The notes beneath the pieces were generated by a model that ran no database searches, was not told the origin of the DNA, and was given only the letters and a program-made list of their open reading frames with translations. Source: Turnera subulata (lineage: Eukaryota; Streptophyta; Magnoliopsida; Malpighiales; Passifloraceae). Taken from it: 64,000 nt of DNA. The stretch spans positions 58,662 through 122,661 of the forward strand of contig JAKUCV010006646.1 in the NCBI GenBank assembly GCA_028386065.3, read 5' to 3'. How positions within the stretch are numbered: the first letter of the stretch is position 1; each line of letters starts with the position of its first letter. The translations under genes were made by a program, and so were the position numbers. Positions 46,331 through 57,392 of this stretch are shown one piece after another.

Positions 46331-47408
46331 GAGCATCAGGTTGTGATGGAAAAAGGAGGTGACACACTAACACCCCTGTTATTAGAGGAGAATGGCCAGT
46401 GTGCGACTTTGCTGGAATTTTTGGTTTTTGGTTGGTTTTGGAAGCCTAATGTTCTCTTATTCGGGCAACATTCCAGATTTTGGACATAACAAGTGAAGGA
46501 TTGTTGTACCATAGTTTGTAGCTACGGGGAAAACTATGTGGTTATTGATGAAGGCAATATACCGAATTCTCTGCATTGCTTCCTGTAAATTATTTAGCTT
46601 TGCTTCTTTGTTTGATCTAGAGAACTCCTGCTATGCAAGTCCCAAGAGTTCAAGGGAGCAAGACTTCTTATAACTATCCATGTACTAGGCTGAATATTTT
46701 GTGAAGTTATCTTCTAAAATTAGTCGAATGAAATCTGGCCGTCCTTGAATGTTTCTTCTATGCATTCAGGCTCAGGCTCGCACACTGTGTATTCAGGGCT
46801 TCTCCTTCTTTTAATTCGCTCGATTCGAGATAAACGACGAACATTTCAATGGAGTAATAGATAAGAAATATAACAGTAAGTTAGTGGCAGATAATAAGGA
46901 ATAGCTGATAGTGCTTATGAACATAATGACAGGACTTCTCAATATTAATATAAGAAAAGTCTGAGTGGTGCTTAAATCAGATTTAAAATGTTTTTACCTT
47001 TTTAAGAATCGAAATATTTTTTCTTATTTTTTTTATTGATAATTTTTTGAGTTTTCTGTTGATTAGGACAATATTTCTTGTTAGTTAATTTTTTAATGTT
47101 TGTAACAAATAGAATTAATAAATACAATAAAACTTCGGAGGGAGGAGTTAACCATTTCTAGCTCTTTGATTTCCATCCTGACTCCATAATTTTATTTAAT
47201 TGGGTTTAAATAAGAAAGAAGGTTAAAAATGAAAAAGCAGAACAAAAATGTGAACTTATCAAACGACCTGTCAAACAAGCCGGTTTCGCTCCAGGTTTAA
47301 TACTTGCTCGTCGAAATGTGAAAAACCCAATCTAAAACCCTAGCCCAAGAAATTTAATAGCTCCCTTCAAAAAACAAAAAAAAAAAAAGAAGAAATTAAC
47401 AAGCAACC
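46331..47408. other. Intergenic between the truncated and complete mS35 genes
   Basis: I looked for remnants of the missing mS35 exons 3 and 4 after the truncated copy and saw none. AT-rich, with no other feature recognised. Confidence 0.5.
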
Positions 47409-47709
47409 ATGAGACGATTTCTACTCAGAAATGTTGCTCTCTGCACTCGCAATCGCCACCAATCTAACCCTAATGTCACTCCCAATCCCTCATTTATCGT
47501 TCCACTCGCTTCTTCCTCAGGGACCAGACTCAGGTTCTACTCGTCCGAGTCCGACTCGTCTAATCAGAACCCTGATCAATCACCAGAATCTGCGTTGCTC
47601 GACCAACTCAAGAAGAAGAAAGACGGCGAGATCCTGGATGTCAGCAATAAAGGTAACTCAAAGTTCGTTTCTTTATCTGTTCTCTGTTTGGTTACCGATA
47701 AAGTTTGAG

Positions 47710-47749
<40 letters not shown>

Positions 47750-50340
47750 CGTGTTTATTCTTTGGTTACTTATGAATGACCCAAATTTATGATTAACTTG
47801 ACCCATAAATTGTGACAATTTTTTCGACCATTGGGTTTTGTTTCTTCTTTGTCATGTTTGATAACTAGGAGTTGATTGCTTTGGCTTCAGATTTGAAAGA
47901 GAAGATAAATAAGTATTTTAAGGAGAGCAATGAGGAAGTTCTCCCTCAGATTATGGAAGCAATTCTTAACCGGAAGCTTTTAGACAAGCACGGGGAGACT
48001 GATGATGAGTGGACGGAAGAACTGCGTATGAAACCCCTGGATGATGTGAAGGACAAGGAGTTTGAGTCAGACTTTGAGGAGCTTTATGATACTGAGGAGG
48101 AGATTGATGATTTGTATAATGCTGAAGAGTATGTGTACAATAAGATGGTCAAGGATGAGTACTTCAATATGGATAACAGAAAGTGGGATGAGATGGTTAA
48201 GGAGGCGATGCAACATGGGTTTATAACGGATACCAAAGAATGCGAGGAAATTTTGGAGGATATGCTTCACTGGGATAAGCTTCTTCCAGGTAAAGTCTTT
48301 TGAAGCTTTTTCTCTACTCTTTTACTTTTTTGCCATGTCATTTCTTTGTCCTTTTATTTTGTTTGCTGCTCATTATTTTTAATTTTGTTGTTGTTCAGTC
48401 ATTCGATTCTCATGGTAGTTTCTATTGTGAACCATGTTTTCTGTATCTTTCACTGTGGCATATGCTGCTACCCTCTTCATAGAAGTTATTTTCTTATTCT
48501 GTCTTTCCTTTTCTGTCATTAGCTTTCGCTTTGAATAATGTTTTTTTTTTTTTCTCTTACTTTGTTCTCGATTGATCAGCTCACATTCGATCATCTAGCT
48601 AGCAAGTGGTTCCCAGTAACACATTTTAGAGCTTGGTAATCTGCAATTTTTTCTATTATGGATATTGTTGAGATGTTCAAGGACTTGAACTGAAGACATA
48701 ACCTCCTCTTGATCTTTTATGCTTTTAGAACATCAGCGATAGTGACTTTCTGGAGCAATGCCTTTATTGATCTTTTACTGCACATTTTGCAAAATGAAAC
48801 TACTGCACTATTCACTTCTTGGCTTGACATTTGAGAATCTATTCATTTCAAATGTTTTAGGTTCACATGAACTATTTTTGCTTATTACTACCCTTATCTG
48901 TACCTTGCCAACCTCGTGTCAGAAAAGGAATTGGTCTCTGACATACTTGTTTCATATCTTTCTTACCACAATACTCCAAGGAATGAACAATCAACTGTGA
49001 TCATCTTCTATCCACCTATCCATGTGTCCATCTTGTTTGTAATTTTGCATCCACGTTGTAGCTTTAAATTGTTTGAATATGATGTTGAATGCCTTCTGGG
49101 TTATATGTGTATATATTTTTTCTTAATACACTGTTGTGAAACTTGTTTTTGAATCATATATCCATTTTCTTAATCCTCATTTTCATCAGATGACTTGAAG
49201 AAAATGGTAGAAAAGAAGTTCAATGAGCTAGGGGATCAGTGTGAAAGGGGCAAACTTGAACCTGAAGAAGCTTACGTGATGTTCAAGGAATTTGAGGATG
49301 AAATGGTGGAGGAATATGGAAAGAGAGTGGAAGCCGAAGGACTTGAACAGTTCGATAAAACTACATTGCCAGACAGACGAAAATTCTTGGCTACACCAAC
49401 AGGTGAGGGGCCGATTTTAAGATGGCAATCACGGGTCGTATTTGCTCCAGGTGGTGATGCATGGCATCCCAAAAACAGAAAAGTAAAATTGTCTGTTACT
49501 GTCAAGGAGCTCGGGTTTTCTAAGCACCAATTTAGACGGCTGAGAGATCTAGTTGGCAAAAGGTACAACCCAGGGAAAGATGAACTTACAATCACCAGTG
49601 AGAGGTAAAAATCGACTACCTATTTTGTATTTCAATATTTAATATTTAAATGCGTGCTTGGTAGTGTCTTTTCTAGCTGTCAAATTTCCAGTTACCATGG
49701 TTCTCAAAATGGGTTGCATGAACTCCATAATCTTTTTGACCATTGTAATAAAAGGGGGAGAAACTCCTCTAAGCTTTGAAATATTTATGCAGGAAGAAAA
49801 TCTGTGGGTGCCACAATGATTTCATCTTGGAATCACTGGAGAGAAAGATTGTTTTGCTAATTTGCTTCAAAATTTTTGTTTTCTGGCCTCTGTTCTCTGT
49901 TCTCCTCTGATTGATACAGCATGGTGCACAAACCATACATATCCACACAAAGATTAGGAGGCTTATGGTGCAACATTTCTCATTTCGAACAACTCATCTT
50001 TTATGTATAGGATAGCGAGAATGAAACTCAGTGATTTTGCTTCCTTAAGCTTTGCTAGTCTTTTTAGGAAAAAAAAAACAGCACAGCATCATGTAAACTT
50101 TATGTAACATATATTTGGGAAACAATGTTCTATTTTCACAGGTTTGAGGATCGGGAAGAGAATAGAAAAGATTGCCTCAGAACTCTCTTTTCCTTGATCG
50201 AGGAAGCCCAGAAAGCTGACAAAATTGTGGAAGATGTTCGAACTTCATATGTCAAGGACAGACTTAGGGCCAATCCAGCTTTCATGGAGAGATTGCGTGC
50301 CAAGATCATGAGGCAAGGCTCTAACAACGTCTCTGCATGA
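47409..50340 (+). CDS. mS35: Mitochondrial small-subunit ribosomal protein mS35 (S24/S35 domain), 418 aa
   Basis: Four exons, 47409-47652, 47891-48289, 49190-49604 and 50142-50340, close to 418 aa. The N-terminus (MRRFLLRNVALCTRNRHQSN) is a classic Arg-rich mitochondrial presequence. An acidic middle region (about 125-165, many Glu/Asp) follows. The conserved domain at about residues 290-400 contains FAPGGDAWHPKNRKVKLSVT, LGFSKHQFRRLRDLVGKRYN and PGKDELTITSERFEDREENR. This matches the mitochondrial S24/S35 family, a component of the mitoribosome small-subunit head. The length is usual for plants. Intron 1 carries a CT/GT microsatellite. The truncated relative lies 1.1 kb upstream on the same strand, so the pair arose by tandem duplication. 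Confidence 0.93.
47715..47752 (+). repeat. (CT)n(GT)n microsatellite in mS35 intron 1
   Basis: About 12 CT units followed by GTGTGTGTGCGTG inside the first intron. It is likely polymorphic. Confidence 0.9.
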
Positions 50341-51448
50341 GAATTTAATTTTGCAACACTGGGTTTTGGAAACAATGAAATTTGAGGTCTAGAGAGGAGA
50401 AAGGAGAACAAATCTGCGAAATTAATTTTGTTTCTTATCGTACGATGACTCATTTGGTTTTCTCTATTGTACTTTGTAACATAATTTCGGACATCAATCT
50501 GTATGCTTTTCGGCAATCCACTAATTGTTGTCATTGGGTGGATCAATTGGCATGAGGCCCCTCCTTGCTGAGAATATACATTTGTGTGTAGTAATTTTCT
50601 CTTGATCTGAATAATGATGCTTAGCATACTGAAATCATCTGGTAGATCTTTGAATAGATTATTCATTCATTATGTTTCCAGTGATGCACGGTATAGTTTT
50701 AGTAAGACTTTTCCCAAGACAAAAGAAGGTTTTGGATTTTTTGTCCTGTTATGGCTCGAGAATAAGAAAATAAGCTTGCAATGTCCTCATGGAAAAAGGC
50801 TTTCCTCCTTACTGATAAGATGAGAGAAGACAATGAGTGTTTCTGATGTAATGCAAGCCGAAAGAACTAAAGAATAACTGAGTCGGCAATGATTCCCTTA
50901 TGGGACCTCTCCTGGGCCTGCATCTGGGATTAAAGTTTTTTTTTTTTTATCGAAATCTGGGATTAAAGTTTAAAAGAAAGGCTCACTGATCATTACTGTT
51001 AACTTGTTTGATAGGAATACTTTTTCTAATTGCACTGAATAGAGTCAATGGCTGTTACAATAATGATTAGATTCATTTGGACTCTGCCATGTCCCCCATT
51101 TTTTTTTAATAGCAATTATGCCGTTAAAAGACCGTTTTCTTGCAGGATTGGGGTTTTTGTTGATTAGAGGGCATTAATCGTGACTCCCATCATTAACACA
51201 AGTTGAATAGACTTCTTGAAGAATCATATAACATGTGAAAATATACAAGGCATGGCATGTTCCAACACGGCATCCATTTTTGTTAAGAAAGGATTAGGTA
51301 ACAAGTGAAATATGAGGTAGCAAACAAAACCCACATCAACGAAATTCTTCTTGGAATCAATCCTCCTCAAAGAAGGAAAGAAACCTTGTATCCAATCCCT
51401 CCTTTTCTTTTATTCTCAATGCTTTCTGATATCTGTATAATATAATAT
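50341..51448. other. Intergenic between mS35 and the Cys-rich protein gene
   Basis: It contains the mS35 3' UTR. A short near-duplicate of CTGGGATTAAAGTTT flanks a T-run at 50936-50950 (copies at about 50923 and 50956), which looks like a small retroposon or slippage scar. Nothing else seen. Confidence 0.4.
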
Positions 51449-51886
51449 ATGGAGGGCAGGTCACTTCTTCAAGGTCAAGGCAAGGGCAAGCAAAAGTGGG
51501 TTGATCGAAGGAGACATATTACAGAAGAGGCAGGGCCATCTACTTCTCGCTCCTGCTCGTGCCCCAAGGGAAAAGAAGATCCAACTTGTTGTTATAAAGC
51601 TGCAGAGTTTGGTTGCAGTGCCTGTTTGTTCTGTGTTTCTTGCCCTCTGTGTATTGCCTGGTGTTGTATCAAGCTACCTTGCAAGATTGGATTAAAGGCC
51701 GCAGGGCGTGCCAAGCACTGGATTTGCTGTGGATCGGAGAAGAAAGTTTTTGCAGAATACTCATCTTTTTCGGATATTGATTCTGATATTGCATCAGGAA
51801 GAGTTGGTGAATGCCGTAGATGTAATGTCAGGGCTAATGAATCCCAATGTAAGAGAATTACGAAAGCTAATAGAAGTTTCAAGTGA
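51449..51886 (+). CDS. Cys-rich small plant protein, 145 aa, possible membrane association
   Basis: A single exon with its ATG at 51449. The N-terminal 50 residues are polar and basic. Residues 46-90 hold a Cys-dense, hydrophobic core: CCYKAAEFGCSACLFCVSCP, then LCIAWCCIKLPCKIG. After that come KAAGRAKHWICCGS and a Ser/Asp-rich tail. Eighteen Cys in 145 residues is striking. The core could be a membrane-associated, palmitoylated segment. Arabidopsis At3g18250, recalled as 'putative membrane lipoprotein', sits next to an mS35 gene and is the likely orthologue. Biochemical function is unknown. Neighbours are mS35 (+) upstream and tRNA-Leu (-) downstream. Confidence 0.8.
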   Translation: MEGRSLLQGQGKGKQKWVDRRRHITEEAGPSTSRSCSCPKGKEDPTCCYKAAEFGCSACLFCVSCPLCIAWCCIKLPCKIGLKAAGRAKHWICCGSEKKVFAEYSSFSDIDSDIASGRVGECRRCNVRANESQCKRITKANRSFK

Positions 51887-52634
51887 AAATTTTGATTCCT
51901 ATGACTAAGGCTACTTGTGCGTACTTATTATTTTTTTCTGGCTCTGCTGTGTAATTGATCTTTGCCTTATGTTCGTCCATTTCAATCAGACATCATTTTG
52001 GTATTAGTGCTTTTGCTAGATGGACTTGAAGAAAACGATGGAAATGTGTCGTTCATGTTTTTCTTCCATTGTTATTGGGTATTCCCAGTATATAACCGGG
52101 ATTTTAGTTTTCCTATTGGGGTTATTGGATCCACACAAGGCCTATATAGTATATAATAATACTGCATATAACGTGCTTTTATGTCAAAAGTGTCGCAAAG
52201 TAACGTACAGTTTCTAAAAAGAATAGAAACGTAGAGAACAGAAATGCCTATGATGGGCCACCAAAGCAAAGTTTAGGATACAAGGGTCTTGTAAGTAATG
52301 CCATGAATCATGTGATTTATACTCCACCGTAAAGAAGAGTGGAGAAAATAAGAATAAGGCCTAGAAGAGAATCCAATTCCTGCTGATACAGACATTAGAA
52401 GAATACCCTTATGTTTAGAACAAACAAAAATTTATGTAGCCCTGCTTCTGGGTTTCGTAGCACATTGAAGGAAAGGCAAAAGCCTTGAGGAACCCTTAAA
52501 AAGATAATGAAACAGAAAAACTGTTAAGAAACAAAGGAATCTGGAAAAAGGTTTGATATACAGAGAAAATTGAAAAGGTTAGTTTGAGAAACAGAAAATC
52601 TATTTTTGGAAAACCAAAAAACAAAAACAACTTT
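51887..52634. other. Intergenic, 3' flank of the Cys-rich gene
   Basis: 3' UTR on the left. The right edge holds the T-rich (minus strand) terminator of the tRNA gene. No other gene recognised. Confidence 0.45.
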
Positions 52635-52714
52635 GTCAAGAATGGGATTCGAACCCATGCCCTTTCGGACCAGTACCTGAAACTGGCGCCTTAGACCAAC
52701 TCGGCCATCTTGAC
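52635..52714 (-). tRNA. tRNA-Leu (anticodon CAG)
   Basis: An 80-nt intronless gene on the minus strand. The acceptor stem is GTCAAGA pairing with TCTTGAC. The anticodon stem is CCAGT/ACTGG around the loop TTCAGGT, so the anticodon is CAG, reading CUG leucine codons. The D-arm carries the A-box (TGGCCGAGTTGG) and the T-arm the B-box (GGGTTCGAATCCC). A long variable arm (CCGAAAGGGC region), typical of class II Leu tRNAs, is present. Downstream on the minus strand, TTTTTG and TTTTTTGG runs (52608-52630) provide Pol III terminators. A CAA triplet just upstream (AATCAACAAAG) fits the plant Pol III start signal. Confidence 0.95.
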
Positions 52715-53015
52715 TTTGTTGATTATTCTCTTAATAAAAGCTAATTTATGTAAACCCTCTATTAGCAGGTCGATATTTCTGCATATTTGTGGGGAGGTGA
52801 AACAATGCAGAGACATGCAAGAAAGGAATAAATCCCAAAGTTGCGTTACAACAATGAGTCAAAAGATTACATTTCAACTCAAGGTTAGACAGACAACAAA
52901 GACATCAACATTGGAAGATCAATCTCACTTGTCAAGGCTCTACACACTTTCTATCAAAATTGATGGTGCATGCCATGCCATATTATAACAAGAAGAGAAG
53001 AAGTAAAGTTCATCT

Positions 53016-53249
53016 TCATCCACCACAAGCTGCTCCGCAACCAGCGCACCCTCCTCCACCATAAACGTTTGAATCAAACTCGTGAGGATCTTTATCCCTG
53101 GATACACCATCAGCGCAGGAGAAAATTATGGTCGACAATAGAGCAACAGTTAGTAAGACTGCCCACAAAACTACATAAACACTACCAACAACATTATTGA
53201 ACCCTCCTCTGTTCATGGAGAGGTTCTCTTCCCATAATAGCCTCACCAT
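53016..53249 (-). CDS. Small Gly/Cys-rich membrane protein, 77 aa
   Basis: A single-exon minus-strand frame starting at an ATG at 53249. One membrane helix is evident (SVYVVLWAVLLTVALLSTII, about residues 22-43). It is followed by a Cys-Ala-Asp segment and a Gly/Cys tail (YGGGGCAGCGAACGG). Plants encode many short proteins with one helix and a Gly-Cys tail, mostly without known function. Support for a real gene comes from a TATA-like TATATATAAG on the minus strand at about 53336-53345, some 90 bases upstream of the ATG. It lies between tRNA-Leu and the reticulon gene. Confidence 0.65.
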   Translation of the reverse strand: MVRLLWEENLSMNRGGFNNVVGSVYVVLWAVLLTVALLSTIIFSCADGVSRDKDPHEFDSNVYGGGGCAGCGAACGG

Positions 53250-53333
53250 ATCTCTCTTTAATAATTTGTGTCTATGATCAGCCTAGCTATGTGCTTGTTT
53301 CTGAGTTTGGAATAAGTTCACTACAATAGGGCT

Positions 53334-53346
53334 CTTATATATAGTT
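53334..53346 (-). promoter_or_regulatory. TATA box of the small membrane-protein gene
   Basis: On the minus strand the sequence reads ACTATATATAAGAGCCC. Its position implies a leader of roughly 60 nt before the ATG at 53249, which is normal for plants. Confidence 0.5.
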
Positions 53347-54533
53347 TCCATTGAGGGTCACGTGTCACACTTCTATTTATTTTAGCTTTAGCCTTTATTT
53401 GATTCCCTCTTAAGCTATTACACGGGAATTGGCAGGCAAAAACCATCATAATTTTTTGACATGAAGTTAGTGGGTCAACACAGCCCACCATAAATAATAC
53501 GACCATGATTAGTCTTTTGCATATACTCCCTCCCACTCTTTCTTGTCACTAAATTATTGGAGTTAAAAGTTATAAAATCAAAGCCAAATTGGAATATATA
53601 TGAATTAGTGTACTACTGCTGAAAGGTGGGCGTTCACCCATTGTCTCAAATCAATTCCAGCACCAACAAGATTCACCCATTGTAAGTAATAATGTAAGGG
53701 TGGCCTTTTTGCTGATGTTGACTATGGGGAGGCCAGAACTAGTGCAATCTTATCCTTGGACAGGATGTATCTAAGAAATGAGTTTTAAAATTGCAATTAT
53801 TTGCTCATAGTGGAGCTTTTTTCTTAGCACAGCTTACATGAAGACAATACAAGACCTTAAGAGAGTAGACAATTTTACAACTTGTTCTATCAGAATTCCA
53901 CTAACTGGGTAATAAGCAGCTCCTCGAGCTTGTGGAGGACAATTGGTAACAGTTGTGTTTTGCTTTTTTCTTGCAAAACTCCAAAGAGTTGATGTATTTG
54001 GAGATGCCAGTTGGTTTTGCTCCGTTAATTAATTTTCCATAATTAGTTAAACATCCAGACATAGGCTTCCAGTTTAGTACTTGGAGTTTTAAGTGCGATT
54101 CAGAGTAGTTGAGCTTCTACGTGGTACCCACTATATCGATGAAGAGCAAAGTTTTGTCATTTTGGACATTAAAAATCACACATTTATATCTGCCATAATT
54201 TTTCTTTGCTACCTAATTAATTGTCACAACAACCGACAGGTATAATTTGACTCTAATTAAGCCAATGGTTTAATCCAATCTTTGTATTCATCATGCATTT
54301 TAAATATAATATGGTATACTTGTTTTTTAATTCGAAACCAAGTTAGAACTTGATTTGTTTGTAACGAGTTACATCATGGAATGGAAAAGATGCTTTAGAA
54401 CAACCATTTTTTCTTTCTTCAAACTTTTATATTGTACATGTACTTCAGAGATTTTGCATCTTCTTATTTGAATAGATCTTTACATAAGTCAGCGTGTGCA
54501 TATCTTCAAAGGTGGAAACTGTATTGATTAATT
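53347..54533. other. Intergenic, upstream of the small membrane gene and 3' of the reticulon
   Basis: AT-rich. No further gene or repeat boundary recognised. The right end should contain the reticulon 3' UTR. Confidence 0.45.
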
Positions 54534-56238
54534 TCATCTGCTTTTCTTTTCTTTGACTGGTCCCCTTGGTATCTTGTTAAGAACATTGGAATCGACAACC
54601 TTGAACATTTTCTTGACTTGTCGGATCGATCGACTCACAAAATAGTCAACCTCGTCCTCATATCGCTCGTACAGGAATGGAAGTGTTTGACAGCAAACGA
54701 AACCTTAATATATGCATAAAACAAACAAATGAGAAAATCAACTTAAGTAAGAAAATCATGAACATTAATTGGAGCTGATTATTAATTAAGCTGAGGAAAT
54801 ACTTACATAGATACATGAAATTCAGGAAGGTGAAGTAGTTTCCAATCACGGATAGTATGTAGAGACAGATAATTGCCTGATCAAATTATATTACCATTAT
54901 ATGAAACGGAGGCTGTAAGTAAATAATGCAATAGCTGATGAAGAATTTTAATTTATTGGTTCTTCAGGCCAAGAAAGGTAATTATGGTTAGTGGTAATAC
55001 CAGAAAGAAGAGTGCCGGATCTTTTCCACATGCAATGTCAATAAGCTTTGACAATGCCTGGTTGAACCTCACGTGGAAGGTTAAAGCAGCGTCTTGGAAT
55101 GTTGATCTGTCTAAAACACTTTTAGGAATAACAGGAAGTTTCCTGAAAAGTGTTTGCGACGAGTCATTTTGTTAGTAAATTTAATTGCTAATCAAAAAAA
55201 TGGAAAGAAAAGAAAGAAAGAATTATGATGAGATTAGGTTCCTGATGTTAGGGGTGGCAAAATTTATGTCTTTTACTAGAATTCTTGACTAGTTTTAATC
55301 AATATTGTCATTATATTGAACATGTACTTCTATCAAGTTTAAATTTCTGTGTAGTTTATAGAAACGAAAGAAGTTTTTATCCAATTTTCGAGCATCTTTA
55401 ACGAGTTTGCAAATCATATATTCATGGTCATTTTATGTGTCCCTTTCTTGAGCTCGAAAATGTCATAACTATGGAGAAGGAACATATATAACAGGCACGT
55501 ACCAACCAAAAAATTCTGCTCCTGAGCGCCATATGAAGACAATAAGCATCGTTGTGATGGAAATGTGACAAAAAAGAGTCACAAAATTATACTCAACGAC
55601 CTCGAAAAGGAACCATAAAAGAGACATTCCCATGAAAAGTGCAGCTGATATTCTTTTGTTTCTCCATAACAACACATCTGCCACTGCAAATCACACCGAA
55701 GCCATGCTCAGAGGAAATGTAAAGATGATCAAAGAAGAGGATTATGTACGCCATGGAAATTGTCCAGTTAGCAACAACTAAAATTTGGGGGTGGGTTGTA
55801 GAAAAACTTAAAGACAGTAGCCGAAGTTAGCTACTACACCGGGAAGAAATTTTTGTACCTTATATGATTGTTTGAGTGGACTATTTTTTGTAATTTACCT
55901 AATTATGATAAAAATTTATCATCTCCTATTAATTTTTTTGAGAATTCGTAATTTGCTATACCCATTTTAAAAGGTCACTAAGTATTTTTTTAAAGCGAGT
56001 TATAATAAACAGAAGTAATGCTAGTTAACTAACCATTTTGTGTCATCTAAATGGGTGGTCTCTCTCTCTCTTTGACAAGATGGTTTTGTCTTAGCACTAG
56101 AAGACATATATAGATATAATATATTGTACCTTGGCCTCCACCTAGAACAGCATGAACTGGCCTTTGCCGTCCGAAGAGTCTTGCTCGTGGCATAGTAACT
56201 TCATCCTCGGAATCCGTTGGATATATAATAGCCGGCAT
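54534..56238 (-). CDS. RTNLB: Reticulon family protein (RTNLB type), 223 aa
   Basis: Five minus-strand exons close to 223 aa: 56130-56238, 55503-55683, 55001-55142, 54807-54876 and 54534-54703. The reticulon homology domain starts at VADVLLWRNKRISAALFMGM and includes four hydrophobic stretches in two hairpins. The loop contains KLPVIPKSVLDRST and FHVRFNQALSKLIDIACGKD, and the second hairpin AIICLYILSVIGNYFTFLNF. The C-terminus has LPFLYERYEDEVDYF and ends in KEKKSR, a dilysine-like tail that suits ER retention. Reticulons curve ER tubules and sit in the ER membrane. The last acceptor (ATTAAG|GTTTCG) has a weak pyrimidine tract but is fixed by the frame. I start at the ATG at 56238 (MPAIIYPTDSEDE). 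An open frame continues upstream, but it reads like leader sequence. Confidence 0.92.
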
Positions 56239-56500
56239 TGTTTTCCTTGAAATTAACCGATAAAATTTGTACCCTCTACTATATACTGTATAAACAGAAC
56301 TGTCGTGTATTTGTGTTGACGATGAAATGTGCACCAACTTAAATATATATATGGGCAGCAAGGGTTCGAAGCTTGATGATAAAGTAAAATGCATTAAAGA
56401 AGCAAGGTATGGCTTGGGCCTTGATTTGCATATTACTTTTCCTAGCCGCTACTAGAACAAGAAAAGTATAGCTAGGTCATTATTAATTAGTTCATGTTAT

Positions 56501-56596
56501 GGGTTCAATACATTTTAGGCCCCTGAAATTTTGGTCAAAATAAACTTAACCCCTGAACTAAAAAAACCGGTATTTTAACCCCTGAATTTCCGTATT
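56501..56596 (+). repeat. Left terminal inverted repeat of the MULE
   Basis: 96 bp, inverted partner of 61926-62021. Shared blocks include TTTTGGTCAAAATAAACTTA and ACTAAAAAAACCGGTATTTT. Confidence 0.92.
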
Positions 56597-56948
56597 TCAC
56601 ATTAAACCCCTTCGCTGTCACATTTAATTCATTTTCCGTCCAGGTGCTGATTTGTGCACCGTTACAAATGTTTGCTTAAAAGTAAAGCAGACACGTGTAC
56701 GGTGGAGAAGCGTTCCCTCCCTTTCCCTCCCTTTCTTCCCTCCCTTTCTTTCTTCCCCCCCTTTCTTCTCTCCATTTTTTCCCTCCTTTATTCTCATTTC
56801 CCACCACGCCACTTCCCGGGAAAAACCAATGCCACACTATACCACACCCCCTTTAAAGATAAACCCTCATCCACCATTTCAACCGACAGAATAAGAAATC
56901 ACCCATATCCACCATTTGTACCCAGCTTTGCAGAATAACAAATCACCC

Positions 56949-57392
56949 ATGTCTTCATCCTCTGTCACTTCACGCAACAGGCATGGAAGGAGTGGGAGGA
57001 GAGAAGAGGCTGACTTTCACAACTTTTCTAATGTGATGTGCAAATGCAGGAAGAACGCAAAGATAGGAATTTCAGAGTCTTTGAAGAATCCTAAGAAGTT
57101 ATACTACTGGTGTGAAGAATGCGGGTTCGTTGGTTGGTGTAAAGCATTGGGTGGTGATTGCATGAAGGTTGAATCCAATTCAATTGTTTCGGAAACCAAT
57201 AATATGGCTGAAGAATTGAAGGTCTGTTGCAATGGGGTTGAAGCATGCTATAATGGTGTTCAATCTTTGGGTAATGCAGTGGCAGAGTTGAAGATGTTCG
57301 CTAAGAGGGGAATTATGCTCTTGATGTGCATACTAGGACTCAATGTGATAGTTTGTCTGTTAATTGTGGTTAGTGTAGGTAGGATGCTGTAG
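56949..57392 (+). CDS. GRF-type zinc-finger protein with C-terminal membrane helix, 147 aa, MULE cargo
   Basis: A single exon from the ATG at 56949. After a Ser/Arg-rich start, residues about 31-65 form a GRF-like zinc finger: MCKCRKNAK (CxC), then NPKKLYYWC and CGFVGWCK. The usual NPGRxF is changed to NPKKLY, but the Cys spacing is kept. The C-terminal end (about 118-147) is a hydrophobic helix, GIMLLMCILGLNVIVCLLIV. Proteins with this layout are abundant in plant genomes, often inside or near MULEs, with unknown function. It is transcribed away from the left TIR, toward the transposase on the other strand. Confidence 0.75.
   Translation: MSSSSVTSRNRHGRSGRREEADFHNFSNVMCKCRKNAKIGISESLKNPKKLYYWCEECGFVGWCKALGGDCMKVESNSIVSETNNMAEELKVCCNGVEACYNGVQSLGNAVAELKMFAKRGIMLLMCILGLNVIVCLLIVVSVGRML

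Noticed and set aside
47872..48303. Open frame reading as a separate 143-aa acidic protein
   Set aside because: It is exon 2 of mS35 read from a TTG codon in the intron. The proper acceptor is at 47891.
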